Assembly (NCBI GenBank): GCA_017893485.1
Contig: JACEHZ010000375.1
Coordinates: forward strand, 62,001 to 126,000
DNA length: 64,000 bases
Source of the DNA: Hemerocallis citrina
Taxonomy: Eukaryota; Streptophyta; Magnoliopsida; Asparagales; Asphodelaceae
Direction: 5' to 3'
The position numbers and the translations under genes were made by a program. Of this stretch, positions 9,788 to 20,557 are shown in pieces (the stretch's first letter is position 1; every line of letters begins with the position of its first letter). The notes beneath the pieces are model-generated. The model had not been told where the DNA came from. It made no database searches and worked only from the letters and a program-made list of their open reading frames with translations.

Positions 9788-12142
9788 ACACTTGTTCAGA
9801 TTCTATGCATCCCATACTACATAGGTCCGAGGGCAAGCCTCTTATTCGTTCTTCATCTTTGTAGGGTTCAATCCCTCGTCATGACTTAATCTACTACTGT
9901 AACTACGGTAAGTATCCTAGATGATCTATGAGTACAAGCTCGTGTACAGAAAACCTGGAGGGGAATCCCACGCCATGTCCTGACTCATCAAGCATGCATT
10001 CTGTGGCAATTTAGCCTCCTTCATGGCACACGATCCTCTTGCAGTCACCAAACATCCCACAAGCATCGCCAAGGTCCGATCATTCTGAGTAGTGCCCACG
10101 CCATGTCTTAACGCATCAAGCATGCATTCTGTGGCTCACACCCACATCGTAAACTCGAGACTCTCATACTTGTATTTTTCTCTCACTTTCATCACCTCTT
10201 CACTATGTACTAAATCCTTAAATTTAAGGAAATCATGAACAAAATCAATCTCTTAGAGTTAGCCCTCTCACTATTACCGGTCTGATTTCTTTCATTTCAC
10301 AATGACCCAAACTGGTCTTTTCAACATCAATAATCATAATTATTCATCACTTTCACTTGCCGATGTGAGTTTTGGCTACACTATAATTTTCAATTTCAAT
10401 TCACAATTCATATGTTTGAGTTTTTATACTCAATAACATTTCTTTTTTCCAATCATGATTTCTAAATTATTCATGAGTCCATAAACATACATATAATTTA
10501 ATTATTCCTTATGTATTTCATCAAATATCATTTCCACATTAAAGGTCACATCACTAATTATATGGTCAAAAGAATATTCACAACTCATAATTGTCACACT
10601 ATTCTCCAATGAGAATAATTCACATCACTTCACTTCATATAATTTCTTTCTTTATTATATTTCCATTCTAGCACTTTATTTCAATTCTTTTTGCAAACTA
10701 AACTAGTGTAGAACCATACAACTTTTCACAAATAAACTAGTGTAGAACCATAGTTCTATCTACACTTTTGTTCTCAATTATGTACTCTATTTTATTTTGA
10801 TAACCACCAAATTACTTTTCATAAGTCCCACATATTTTTAGGATAATAATCATATTTTTTTCCATAATTTTAATCACAAAAAATCCCCAAAAAAATATTT
10901 TTTCCACAAATTAAACCCAGGCCAAGACCGGGTTTCGAACCAACAACCACGGGGAAACAAGCCGCAGGCACAGACCACTAGGCCGATCGCGCCAAGCAGT
11001 ATAAAGGAGGGATGAGAGCTATACATGCTCTCGGCTGCAGTTAATTTATTTTTAATGTACAAAACAAATATATGGTGCTAACGGGAATCGAACCATCGAT
11101 CTGTGAGGAACCTCGCGCACTGTAGCGACTAAGTGCATCCCGACCACTCGAGCTATAGGCTCGGGTTGTCTCAGATACAACTCGAAGTCTACTTGAATCA
11201 ATTCTCTCTGTTTAATAGAACATTTCGATGTTCTAAAAAGCTCTCATTTGATTTTGCTTTTACTAAACTTACTGTAAATTTTCAGATTACTTATCCCCTT
11301 AATAATTTATACTCCAGTATATAAAAATATTTTTTTTCAATAATAAAACACATATTTTTATATAATTAGCTCAAATTATATGCTACTACTACCACATTTC
11401 TTTTTCGACATCTCTTATCAAATTTTGATTTCAATAATCTCTATATCAATTCTCGATTTTTATTCAATTCACAAACCCACAATTTATATTTTTGGTCATT
11501 CATTACAACATTATCACACAAGGTCCATTTAAGCATATAAAACAACATTGTCGTCTACTAACTTTTGCACATGGTTCTTGATGATAATAATGAATTTTTC
11601 TTCAAGCAATCTGTATCTATAATTAATTTACACACAACTTAAATTAAATGATGGTAACACATACAAGCCATTTATTAACATTCCAATCAATTAATAAGCC
11701 ATTTTTCCAATTAAAATGTACTCTTATTAATCTTTTTCATGCATCATCACTTCAATTTCATTCTAGCATGTTTCCTAATTAGAAATGTGGAAAATAACCC
11801 ATCTTAAATGGAGAGAAACACAATTTGCAACACCTCCTAAACAAAAGTCCTCGCCAAGAGAGCGATCCTCCTTCTCGTCGATGCGCACACAAGCCTCCAA
11901 GATGCCGAACCCGAGCTCCTTTGATGCCGGCCTTCCTTGTTGATGCAAGCACAAACTCCCCACACACAACTCTCAATCTTTAACTCACTTGCTATACTAC
12001 TAATAATATATATTATACTATAGGTCTTTGGAGAATAATTAGTACAAAAATAACTAGGCTAGGGGGGGGGGGGTATTTATACTAAAAATTTGGGTAAATG
12101 GAAGGCTAGGATTAAACTAGGAGTTAGAAACAAAAGACTAGG
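9788..12142 (-). repeat. Middle segment of Tekay-1 left LTR with tRNA-like modules
   Basis: This segment matches 21610-23960 of the right LTR. On the minus strand it carries two tRNA-like stretches (11075-11165 and 10921-10995) and a TATA box GTATAAATAC at 12073-12082. Short ORFs here are also present in the right LTR but show no coding signature. Confidence 0.8.
10921..11165 (-). other. Two tRNA-like Pol III box modules (left LTR)
   Basis: Minus strand. The first module has an A-box-like TAGCTCGAGTGGTCG (11141-11155) and a B-box-like GGTTCGATTCCCG (11082-11094). The second has TCGGCCTAGTGG (10975-10986) and TGGTTCGAAACCC (10930-10942). Spacing suits internal Pol III promoters. The acceptor stems do not pair well, so these are not functional tRNA genes; a tRNA-derived or SINE-like origin is inferred. 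Confidence 0.5.
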
Positions 12143-12186
12143 TGTAATACCCTGATTTTTCAATTAATGAAAAATTATTTATTTTG

Positions 12187-12203
12187 CACGTGTTGTGCAC
12201 GTG
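12187..12203 (+). promoter_or_regulatory. G-box doublet in solo LTR U3
   Basis: Two CACGTG hexamers start 11 bp apart, here 44 bp from the LTR start. A second G-box-rich patch lies at 12490-12530. Confidence 0.5.
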
Positions 12204-12700
12204 CAATATTTTGTTTGGATTATTTTTATCATGATGTGTATATTTAAATATAATTTTCTCAAATTATTTTAGTACAAAAAGCCTTCTTTAAAAGCCTTAT
12301 TTGATTTAATTAAAAAACCTTTTCTTAAAAAGCCCAAAAGCATTTTATTTTATTTATTTTTATAAAATATTTTGGCCCAAAAAGAAAGCCCATGAATTAA
12401 TTTATTTTAATTAAACTTGTCATGTAGAAGACTTTTTTTAACTAAAATATTTTTATACAAATTTAAGAATGTACAAATTTGGCCTAGTTGCATGCACGTG
12501 CACTACACGTACACGTGCAATGCACACTCTCCTTTGGTGGCCGGGTATCATTCTTTTGGAGGGATTTTTGATTTTGGGTGTGGAGAACATGGTGGTAGTT
12601 TCAAGGAAGTGGGTAGTTCTTCTAACTTCTACTTTGATCTAGTCCCTTCATTCTACAACTAACCAAATGATCTTGGCCCTCCATTTCACTCATCTTTGAG

Positions 12701-12710
12701 TATAAATACC
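12701..12710 (+). promoter_or_regulatory. TATA box of the Tekay-1-family solo LTR
   Basis: TATAAATACC is conserved on the minus strand at 12073-12082 and 23884-23893 in the two Tekay-1 LTRs, each followed by a C-rich stretch. Confidence 0.65.
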
Positions 12711-13640
12711 CCCCTTCTCATGGCTAATTTTTCATATGCAAAGTATAATTTCTAAGTTATAGTATTATCATTGTGTGAGTTATAAAAGATAGAGAGTTGT
12801 GTGGGCTTTTGTTGCTTGGAGTGGCCGGCATCACCAAGGAGGGAAGCTTTCGGTTTGGGCTTAAGGAAGCATTCGGTGGTGGCTAGGAGGCTTGGAGTTG
12901 TGCACTCTTTTGGCTAGGAGGTGGTGCTTTCGTCTACAAGGACGTAGTTGCTTTGTTTGTGTTTTCTCTCCATTTGAGGTGGGTAAAACATTTTATATTT
13001 CTAATATAGATCCATGCTAAGTTTCCACCATTAAAGATGCATGAAAAATATTAATAAGAGCCCACTTGAATTGAGTAGTTAGCATGTAAATTGATTGAAA
13101 TGTAGTGGTTAACTTATATGGCTCTAATGTTAAGATTAAATTGTGTGTAGATTGCCCCATGTTTATTAGTATGAAGTTGTGATGGTGATTAAATTAAATT
13201 GGGAATGTTGTTATTACGATTAGAGACATAATGTATACTTGTTAATTGTGATGAATAGACCTTCATGTTGATATGAATATGGACTATGGAAATCATATGT
13301 GATGGTTGAATTAAGAACTAATATCGGTAAATTATCACCATGAGATTATTGAATAAAAAGACTAGTAGATTAATTATATGGCAATGTCGAAAATACAATA
13401 TATTGTAGTTAATAAATAACTCTTGGATTTTTGTGTGTGAAAAATACATTTCATTAGCACCAAACAAATTATATTATTTTACTGGTATGAACTTTTATGA
13501 CTGAGGATTTAATATGGAAGTTTTTAGAAAATTTTACCAAAGTAATAAGAAACTATGGCTATTTGAATATCGAGTTATTTTTAAAACAGTACGAAGATAA
13601 TACAAATGGATTTTTAATTGGGTTAGTGACAACCCGAGCC

Positions 13641-13852
13641 AGTGGCTCAGGTGGTCTTGGACCCCGGTTGGCTTCTCTGTGTTGCCCAGTTCGAATCCCG
13701 GACAGAACACTTCTTTTGTTAAATTCCCTAAAAACAGTAAACAGCGAACTCAGGGTTTATATAGACCCCAGTCGCTCTATGGACATGTTCAGCGACCGGC
13801 CTAGTGGTCGAGGCTCTGCGCTGTCTTGGTGCGGCGCCTGGTTCGATTCTTG
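13641..13852 (+). other. Two tRNA-like Pol III box modules (solo LTR)
   Basis: First module: A-box-like AGTGGCTCAGGTGG (13641) and B-box-like AGTTCGAATCCCG (13688-13700). Second: CCGGCCTAGTGGTCG (13796-13810) and TGGTTCGATTCTTG (13839-13852). They occupy the same LTR position as the modules in Tekay-1, but the sequence between boxes is largely different. Confidence 0.5.
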
Positions 13853-15426
13853 CTTTCGGCATATAAGGAAAAATATTTTTTTGGGTGTTTTTGAAGTCCA
13901 AAAATTATGAAATAAATATGGTAATTCTCATAAAAATACAAGGAATTTTATAAGAGTGATTTGGGTATTTTTAGAATGAAATACAATATGGTTTGTGAAT
14001 AAAAGGCATAAATAGAGCTTTGGTTATAAGATATACACTTGTGGAATTTATAACTTATAAAGATAGGCTATTATAAAGTAATTGGCAAAAGTACTTGTGG
14101 TGTGACATGATTTTATTTATCCTCATTGTGAGTATTGTGCAAGATATGAAGTATGAAGGTTGAAATGTGATGTTATGAAGTTGTATAAATTCATGTATGG
14201 TTATGAAATTAAAACCATGATTTATGAAAGGGAAAAAGTAATTGTTGACTATAAACATGAACTTTGTGAGTTAAAAGTATTCATTGTGGACTTGTGAATA
14301 AAGTGTAATCATGAATTGAAAACGAAAGAATGAGTATGAAAACTCGACATGGAAATTGTCATGAGTTAAAGATTGTGAAATGAAATTTGAAATAGAGTAG
14401 CTAAGTCTCCCCGGCATTGAGAAAAATGAATTGAAATGAAATTAGACCAAGGTTGGTCATGATGAAACAAATGAATAAGTCCGGTTGATGGAGAGGCTAA
14501 CTCTAGTGATTATTTTGTTCATGATTTTTAAATAAAACTAAGGACTAGTACATAGTGGAGATGTGATGAAAGTAGAAGAAAAACATGAGTATGGGGGCCA
14601 ACGGATAGCGGTGTGAGAGCGATCCACAGGTTGCCGGCTTGATGCGTCAAGACATGGCGTGGGCGCTACTCCGGAATTATCGTCCCGGTGGCGACGCTCG
14701 TGGGATGTTCGAGTGGCTATGGGTGGTGCCATTGTTCCATGGCGGAGGCTGAATTGTCCATAGGTTGCCTGCTCGATGCGTCGTGACAGTGCATGGGATT
14801 CCCCTCCAGGCTGCCTGGACATGGGCTCATAGATCATAGGACATCTAAGACACTACCGTAGTTACAGTAGTAGTTTAAGACATAACGGGGGATTGAACCC
14901 TATAAAGATGAAGAACGAATAAGGGCTTGCCCTCGGACCTATGTAGTATGGGATGCATAGAATCCGAACAAGTGCGCATTAGTGTCATGTAACATTAATA
15001 AATGCATTAAGGATTAAGTGCACAATCACAACACGACATCAATAGGATAGTCCCTTTAGTTTGAATTGTGACAAGTTTGTGTTTGCTAAATATGAAATGT
15101 TAAGTTATACTATTTCCGGCATAGAGAGGATGGCCGTGTATAATGTTCGTCGGTTGAATAAACTGACGTACCCACAGTCTTATATGCAGGTAAATATCAT
15201 GTTAAAGATTAAAGAGGATGGATGCTTAAAGATTATATCATGATGTTGTACTTTTATTCAATTGTTGTAAATTTTACTTCCGCTGTGCAAAAGAAAGATG
15301 TAATTATGATGTAAACTCTGATGTATGATGAAAAGTTTTAATTTCCCTGTAAAATTGTACTAAAGAAAGTGAAAAGATCCTGTAGAACATCTCGAATTCA
15401 GTGTATTTGGGATTCGGGGCGTTACA

Positions 15427-15926
15427 CTAGGATTCAAGGAGGAGTTACAATAACCAACCATGATCAAGTAACCACCACCCATGACTCCACTCAAATTTTC
15501 ATTTCCCTCCAATGCCAAAACCGGCCTACACCATGTGCAATTGCACGTGTACGTGCAATGCACGTGTACGTGCAATGCACGTGCATGCACTTGTCCTCCA
15601 TTATATTTTCATAAAAATAATCTTTAAAATGTGTTCTACATTACAAGTTGTATTTTAAATAAAAAAATACTCATGGGCTTTAGTTTATGGGCCAAAATAA
15701 TAGTTTATAAAAAGATAATAAATAAATTAAATTTGGGCTTAAGAGAAAGGCTTTTGTTTATTTGAAAAAGACCTTTATATATAAAAATAATTAAAGAGCA
15801 CATATTTATACACATATACTCGTCATAATGAAAATAATTATAAAATTTAAAACTACAAAAATATTGCACTTGCACACTACGTGCAAGATATAAATAATTT
15901 GCATAAATGAAAATCGGGGTATTACA
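15427..15926 (-). repeat. U3 end of Tekay-1 left LTR
   Basis: The segment matches 23945-24424. It contains CACGTG/ACGTGC-rich DNA at 15540-15590, the counterpart of 24055-24095, and ends ATTACA at 15926 next to the polypurine tract. Confidence 0.85.
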
Positions 15927-15940
15927 ACACTCCCTCCTTA
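15927..15940 (-). other. Polypurine tract of Tekay-1
   Basis: Minus strand TAAGGAGGGAGTGT directly abuts the 3' LTR. Nearly the same tract precedes the 3' LTR of Tekay-2 at 43999-44012. Confidence 0.8.
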
Positions 15941-16018
15941 GAATAGTTCCGTCCCCGGAACTACAGTCAAGAGCGGGAACAACACTCACAACAAGCACAA
16001 GGAAATACAAAATACAAA

Positions 16019-17935
16019 TCAAGCAAAAAGCTCGGGATAATCCTTCAACATCCTCTCCTCAGACTCCCAAGTAGCCTCTTCAACCAAATGGTTTCTCCAG
16101 ACTACCTTGACCATCGGTATCGTCTTATTCCTTAAGACTTTCTCTCGACAATCAACAATCTCGACAGGAGATTCGATGTAATGAAGATCCAACTGCAAAC
16201 CTTCCGGCACTTCAGGCAAATGATGACTCGGATCTAGAACATAATCTCTCAGCATAGACACATGAAAGACATTGTGCACCTGAGATAACTCTTCCGGTAA
16301 TTCAAGCCGGTAAGCAGTTTTCCCGATCCTTTTCAATATCTTATATGGGCCTATAAACCTCGGGGCTAATTTCCCGCCTTTGCCAAATCGAATCACACCT
16401 TTACTGGGTGATACCTTCAGAAAGACGATGTCACCTTCCTCAAACTCAAGGTCCCTTCTCCGGTTGTCTGCATAGCTTTTCTGCCTGCTCTGAGCTTCTA
16501 CCAACCTTTTCCTGATCAGATCAATCTTTTCAGAGGTTTGCTGAACAAGCTCAGGCCCAAACAATTGACGCTCCCCAACTTCAAACCAACAAACTGGTGT
16601 TCTGCACTTCCTGCCATACAAAGCTTCGTATGGCGTCATCCCAATACTGGTCTGAAAACTGTTGTTGTAGGCAAACTCTACCAAAGGTAAATGGCTTTTC
16701 CAACTGCCTCCAAAGTCTAGTACACAACACCGAAGCATATCCTTAAGAATACGGTTGAATCTCTTGGTCTGCCCATCGGTTTGCGGATGAAAAGCAGTGC
16801 TGAAATCCGTCTTGGTACCCAAAGCTGTCTGAAGACTCCTCCAGAAATGTGAAGTGAACCGCGCATCTCGATCAGACACAATAGTTGACGGAACACCATG
16901 AAGCCTGACGATCTCGCCAACATACAACTCAGCTAACTTGTCCATCGAAGCAGTGAGTTTCATCGTCAAAAAGTGAGCGTACTTGGTTAGTCGATCGACT
17001 ATAACCCAAATCACATCACTGCCTTTAGGACTCTTGGGCAATCCGGTAATGAAATCCATACTGATGTTATCCCATTTCCATTCCGGAATAGGTAACGGCT
17101 GTAATAGACCTTTGGGTCTCTGATTCTCGGCTTTGACTTGCTGAAAAACCTCACACTTCTCCACAAATTCAGCCATATCCCGCTTCAAACCTGACCACCA
17201 GAAATGCGGTTTGATATCTCTGTACATCTTAATACTTCCAGGATGTACCGACAAAAGAGTAGCATGCGCCTCCCGAAGAATACTCTCTTTCAGGTCCGCC
17301 TGATTTGGAACGCACAGTCTATCTCCGAACCACAACACTCCATCCCTGATTTGAAATCCGGGCAACCTGCCAGCACCAACCTGCTCCTTCATCTCCAAGA
17401 TATCAGCATCAACCTCCTGACTTGCAATGATCCTTCCATTCAAAGTCGGCTGAAGCCTCAACTGAGCTAAAGATGCTCCCAATCCTTGCAAGACAACTTC
17501 AATACCTGCTCGATCCAATTCCTCAATCAGATGCTTCTGAGTTGTAATCAAACTGGATAAACTGCTCTTGCGACTAAGTGCATCAGCAACAACATTAGCT
17601 TTCCCAGGATGATACTTGATCTCAGGTCGCATGTCCTTAAGCACTTCCAACCATCTCCGCTGCCTCAAATTCAGATCCTTCTGTTGATATATGTACTTCA
17701 AACTCTTGTGGTCCGTGTACATGTTCAATTTCTCACCGTACACGTAGTGTCTCCATTGCTTCAGGGCAAAGATAATCGCAGCCAACTCCAGATCATGAGT
17801 CGGGTAATTCTTCTCATGCGGTCTTAGTTGCCTAGACCCATAAGCGATCACTCTTCCTTCTTGCATTAAGACACAACCAAGCCCACGATGTGAAGCATCG
17901 CTGTAAACATCATACTCAACACCTGCTCTAGGCAA
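16019..17935 (-). pseudogene. Tekay-1 RNase H, integrase and chromodomain
   Basis: Open for 638 codons but separated from RT by a 1-nt deletion near 17941 that creates a TAG. Domains in order: RNase H ([29 protein letters not shown]; residues 10-110); integrase zinc-binding domain ([10 protein letters not shown]...CEVFQQVK), where the second Cys is Phe; catalytic core with SMDFITGLP and VSDRDARF; then the C-terminal DNA-binding region ([11 protein letters not shown]) and a chromodomain-like end ([27 protein letters not shown]). The third catalytic residue, the Glu in the DGQTE motif, is Lys here (TDGQTKRFN), so integrase should be inactive. Chromodomains steer integration to heterochromatin in this clade. 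Confidence 0.9.
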
Positions 17936-17937
17936 AG

Positions 17938-18915
17938 CTAAATAGGTGCAGTAGTCAGCTTCTCTTTCAACTCCTGAAAGTTCGCCTCACATTGCTCAGT
18001 CCACTTGAAGTTCACATTCTTCTTGGTCAAACTAGTAAGCAGTACAGCTAACTGAGCATAACCTTGAATGAATCTCCTGTAGTATCCAGTCATTCCAAGG
18101 AAACTTCGGACTTCCTTCATTGTAGTAGGCCTAGCCCAATCTCTCACTGCCTCTATCTTCTGAGGGTCAGTTGCCACTCCCTCCTTAGAAAGGATGTGAC
18201 CTAGGAATGCCACTTCAGATTTCCAGAAATCACACTTGGATAGCTTGGCATACAACTCCTGCTCTTCCAGCTTCTTCAAAACTGTTGCCAGATGCTCGGT
18301 GTGCTTCTCTTCTGACTTGGAGTACACGAGGATATCGTCGATAAACACCACGACAAAAGAATCAATGAACGGCCTCAGAACTCTATTCATCAAATCCATG
18401 AAGATTGCGGGTGCATTCGTCACTCCAAATGGCATAACTAAGAATTCGTAATGCCCAAGTCGAGTTCTAAATGCAGTTTTGTGTACATCTTCAGCTTTCA
18501 CTCGAACTTGGTGATATCCTGATCGAAGATCTATTTTGGAGAAAACAACTGCTCCTTGTAAACGATCGAACAAGTCATCAATTCGGGGAATAGGATACTT
18601 ATTCTGAACAGTGACTTTATTCAGCTCTCGGTAATCGATACACATTCTCATCGATCCATCCTTCTTCTTTACCAAAAGCACTGGTGCTCCCCAAGGTGAC
18701 GCACTAGGTTGAATAAAGCCTTTCTCCAACAGTTCCTCAATCTGCGGTTTTACCTCATCCTGTTCCACTGGAGCCATCCTATACGGTGCCTTAGAAATGG
18801 GTGCACTTCCCGGTTGAACAGTGATGCTGAACTCTACATCACGATGCGGGGGTAACCCAGGAAAATCATCCAAGAACACAGTCGGATAGTCCCGAACCAC
18901 AGGAATCCCTTGCAC
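17938..18915 (-). pseudogene. Tekay-1 reverse transcriptase
   Basis: 325 codons with a complete run of RT blocks: [66 protein letters not shown] and the catalytic [12 protein letters not shown]. The RT thumb and connection follow ([11 protein letters not shown]). Both ends are bounded by frameshifts: a 1-nt deletion near 18913 separates it from protease and another near 17941 separates it from RNase H. The catalytic Asp pair is intact. There is no natural start codon because this is an internal Gag-Pol segment. Confidence 0.9.
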
Positions 18916-19330
18916 TCCACAGGAATCTCTTCCTTGCAGATAGCTGCCACCAGCCTAGAACACTTCTTCTTCCCTTGGAAAATGACTTCGGGTCCACCTG
19001 GAGCCTTCACTGTTACCGTCTTGGTCTTGCACTCGATACTTGCACTGTACACCGACATCCAATCAATGCCAATGATAACATCGACTCCCAAAATAGTCAG
19101 CTCGATCAGATCAATCCCAAAGACTCTGTCCCCAATCACAATCTCGCAATTAGCATAGTACCGATCAGTGGTTAAAGTCTCCCCTGATGGAGTATCTACT
19201 GCTAAGATCTTGCTTGGAAAAATCTTCGGTTCAACTCCCAACACTTTAGAAAATTTAGGAGACACAAAAGTATGAGAGGACCCAGTATCGAACAACACAA
19301 CAGCTTTCATTCCATTTAAATAAAGTTCTC
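18834..19330 (-). pseudogene. pro: Tekay-1 aspartic protease
   Basis: Minus-strand coding resumes at 19330 after the intron-like gap with GELYLNGMKAVVLFDTGSS. DTG is the active site, followed by TFVSP and the conserved DVIIGIDWM. The frame leaves the RT frame near 18913 because of a single missing base, so its last 25 or so codons are out of frame. The original reading frame is phase-1 joined to gag across 19331-19420. Confidence 0.85.
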
Positions 19331-19420
19331 CTGTTACATAATACACACTCATTACGTAACAGTTCACTAAATAAACGGGAAAAGGAAACAACATAAACCT
19401 CTAAACATCCGCCATCGTAC
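19331..19420 (-). other. Intron-like GT...AG segment between gag and protease (Tekay-1)
   Basis: On the minus strand a 90-nt stretch starts GTACGA and ends GTAACAG. It interrupts the expected continuous Gag-Pol frame in phase 1 and contains an in-frame TAG (19401-19403). Homologous segments at the same site and phase occur in Tekay-3 (60026-60122, 97 nt) and Tekay-2 (43450-43543, 94 nt). Splicing is inferred, not shown. Confidence 0.6.
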
Positions 19421-20411
19421 CAGTGATGACATGATCCACCTCATCGGCATCAGCTTCTGTCAAGGCAAATACTCGCCCTGGTTGGTATGATCTTTTCCCA
19501 GTCTGCTGCGTTGGTACATTGCGATTACCATTCCGAGGTTTGGGGCATTGAGATTGGTAATGTCCCGTCTCACCACAGTTGAAGCAATTTACCACAGGAG
19601 GTCTCACCACATTGTTCCCGGGTCTTTCAACCACATTAATAGCGTTCGCCCCTATCGGTTTGAACCTTTGTGCAGATGGTTGCCCCTTGAAATTCCCAGA
19701 ATTTGCGGGCCTCTTCCCAGACTGCCAGTTGTTCCTCCGATTCTGAACAACATGAAACTGCTCCATGTCTGCTTTCGTGGCTGCCGCGCGCTTGACCAAC
19801 CTGTCGAATCTTCTGATACCAAGAGGTATCATCCGGGACCTCAAGCTCGGCCTCAATCCATGCTTGAACTTACGAGCCTTCTTCGCCTCATCCATCACTA
19901 ATTCAGGAGCATACCTAGAGAGTTGGGTAAATTTAGTCTCATACTCCCTGACTGACATGCCACCTTGGTGTAGTGATAGGAACTCCATGGCCTTCTTCTC
20001 CTGGACATCTGAAGGAAAGTAATGATTGCGGAATTCTTCCAAAAATTCCTCCCAGCCAAGAATAATACCTCCCATTGTCCTCTTTATCGACTGCCACCAC
20101 ACAGTCGCATCCTTCTCAAGTTGCAGAATCGCCAACTTCACCTTGCTGCCTTCAGGGGTCTCCAAGACTTCAAATATAGTCTCTACCTGCCTGATCCAGT
20201 TGTTAGCCGTGTTAGGGTCTGACATCCCTTCAAACACCGGTGGTTTTATTCGTTTGAATGATTCCACGAGTTTGATTACTTCGAGCACCGGATTCGCAGG
20301 TACCCTTCCTTGGTTCTGATTCATGGCCACGGCGTTGAGCGTCTGATAGACCCTCGCGAGTTCTGTTTCCAAGTCCAGACCTTCACCGTTTCTAGCTCCT
20401 CTTCTAGCCAT
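19401..20411 (-). CDS. gag: Tekay-1 Gag
   Basis: 336 codons, intact. The start is the ATG at 20411 (MARRGARNGEG), chosen because the Tekay-2 and Tekay-3 Gag proteins begin at the same alignment position; an upstream in-frame ATG at 20453 is likely spurious. Residues about 50-200 hold the capsid domain (WWQSIKR, EFLEEFRNHYFPSD, REYETKFTQLSRYAPEL), and CFNCGETGHYQSQCP is a single CX2CX4HX4C zinc knuckle that would bind genomic RNA; Tekay-2 has two knuckles. The ORF ends at a TAG inside the intron-like segment, so unspliced RNA would give Gag alone. It would form virus-like particles in the cytoplasm. Confidence 0.9.
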   Translation of the reverse strand: MARRGARNGEGLDLETELARVYQTLNAVAMNQNQGRVPANPVLEVIKLVESFKRIKPPVFEGMSDPNTANNWIRQVETIFEVLETPEGSKVKLAILQLEKDATVWWQSIKRTMGGIILGWEEFLEEFRNHYFPSDVQEKKAMEFLSLHQGGMSVREYETKFTQLSRYAPELVMDEAKKARKFKHGLRPSLRSRMIPLGIRRFDRLVKRAAATKADMEQFHVVQNRRNNWQSGKRPANSGNFKGQPSAQRFKPIGANAINVVERPGNNVVRPPVVNCFNCGETGHYQSQCPKPRNGNRNVPTQQTGKRSYQPGRVFALTEADADEVDHVITGTMADV

Positions 20412-20557
20412 ATTCTGATGCAAAAGATCCATTAAATTCGAAGTATAAGACATGAATTTTAAATCAACTTTTTATTTCATTAAATTCCAAACATTATACA
20501 TTCGAATTGAAAACATTTCTTGACATCAGAATGAAAAACAGTAGAAGCTACAACAGT

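Larger units (their letters stand above)
12143..15426 (+). mobile_element. Solo LTR of the Tekay-1 family, opposite orientation
   Basis: Starts TGTAATACCCTG and ends GGGGCGTTACA; flanked by perfect TSD CTAGG at 12138-12142 and 15427-15431. Its 3' 800 bp are the close reverse complement of 5546-6014 plus 9788-10150, so it belongs to the same family as the LTR it sits in but points the other way. Its U3 half is clearly diverged. It has a G-box doublet (12187-12203), a second CACGTG-rich patch at 12490-12530, a TATA box at 12701 and two tRNA-like modules. Confidence 0.9.
5546..15926 (-). repeat. Tekay-1 3' LTR (left copy), split by two solo LTRs
   Basis: Three segments, 5546-6014, 9788-12142 and 15427-15926, align in order with the intact right LTR at 21140-24424. 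After removing the two solo LTRs and one copy of each TSD, about 3.31 kb remains versus 3,285 bp on the right. A G-run near 12062-12073 is longer than its counterpart near 23877-23884. Confidence 0.9.

Noticed and set aside
10921..11165. Functional tRNA genes
   Set aside because: A and B boxes are present but acceptor and anticodon stems do not pair; repeated in each LTR copy.
12062..12074. Long G-run (also 27828 and the C-run at 30522) as a G-quadruplex element
   Set aside because: Single homopolymers whose length varies between the paired LTRs; slippage or sequencing error explains them.
14538..14837. Minus-strand ORF of 99 aa in solo LTR
   Set aside because: Lies in the LTR variable module; the corresponding frames in the other LTR copies are not conserved.
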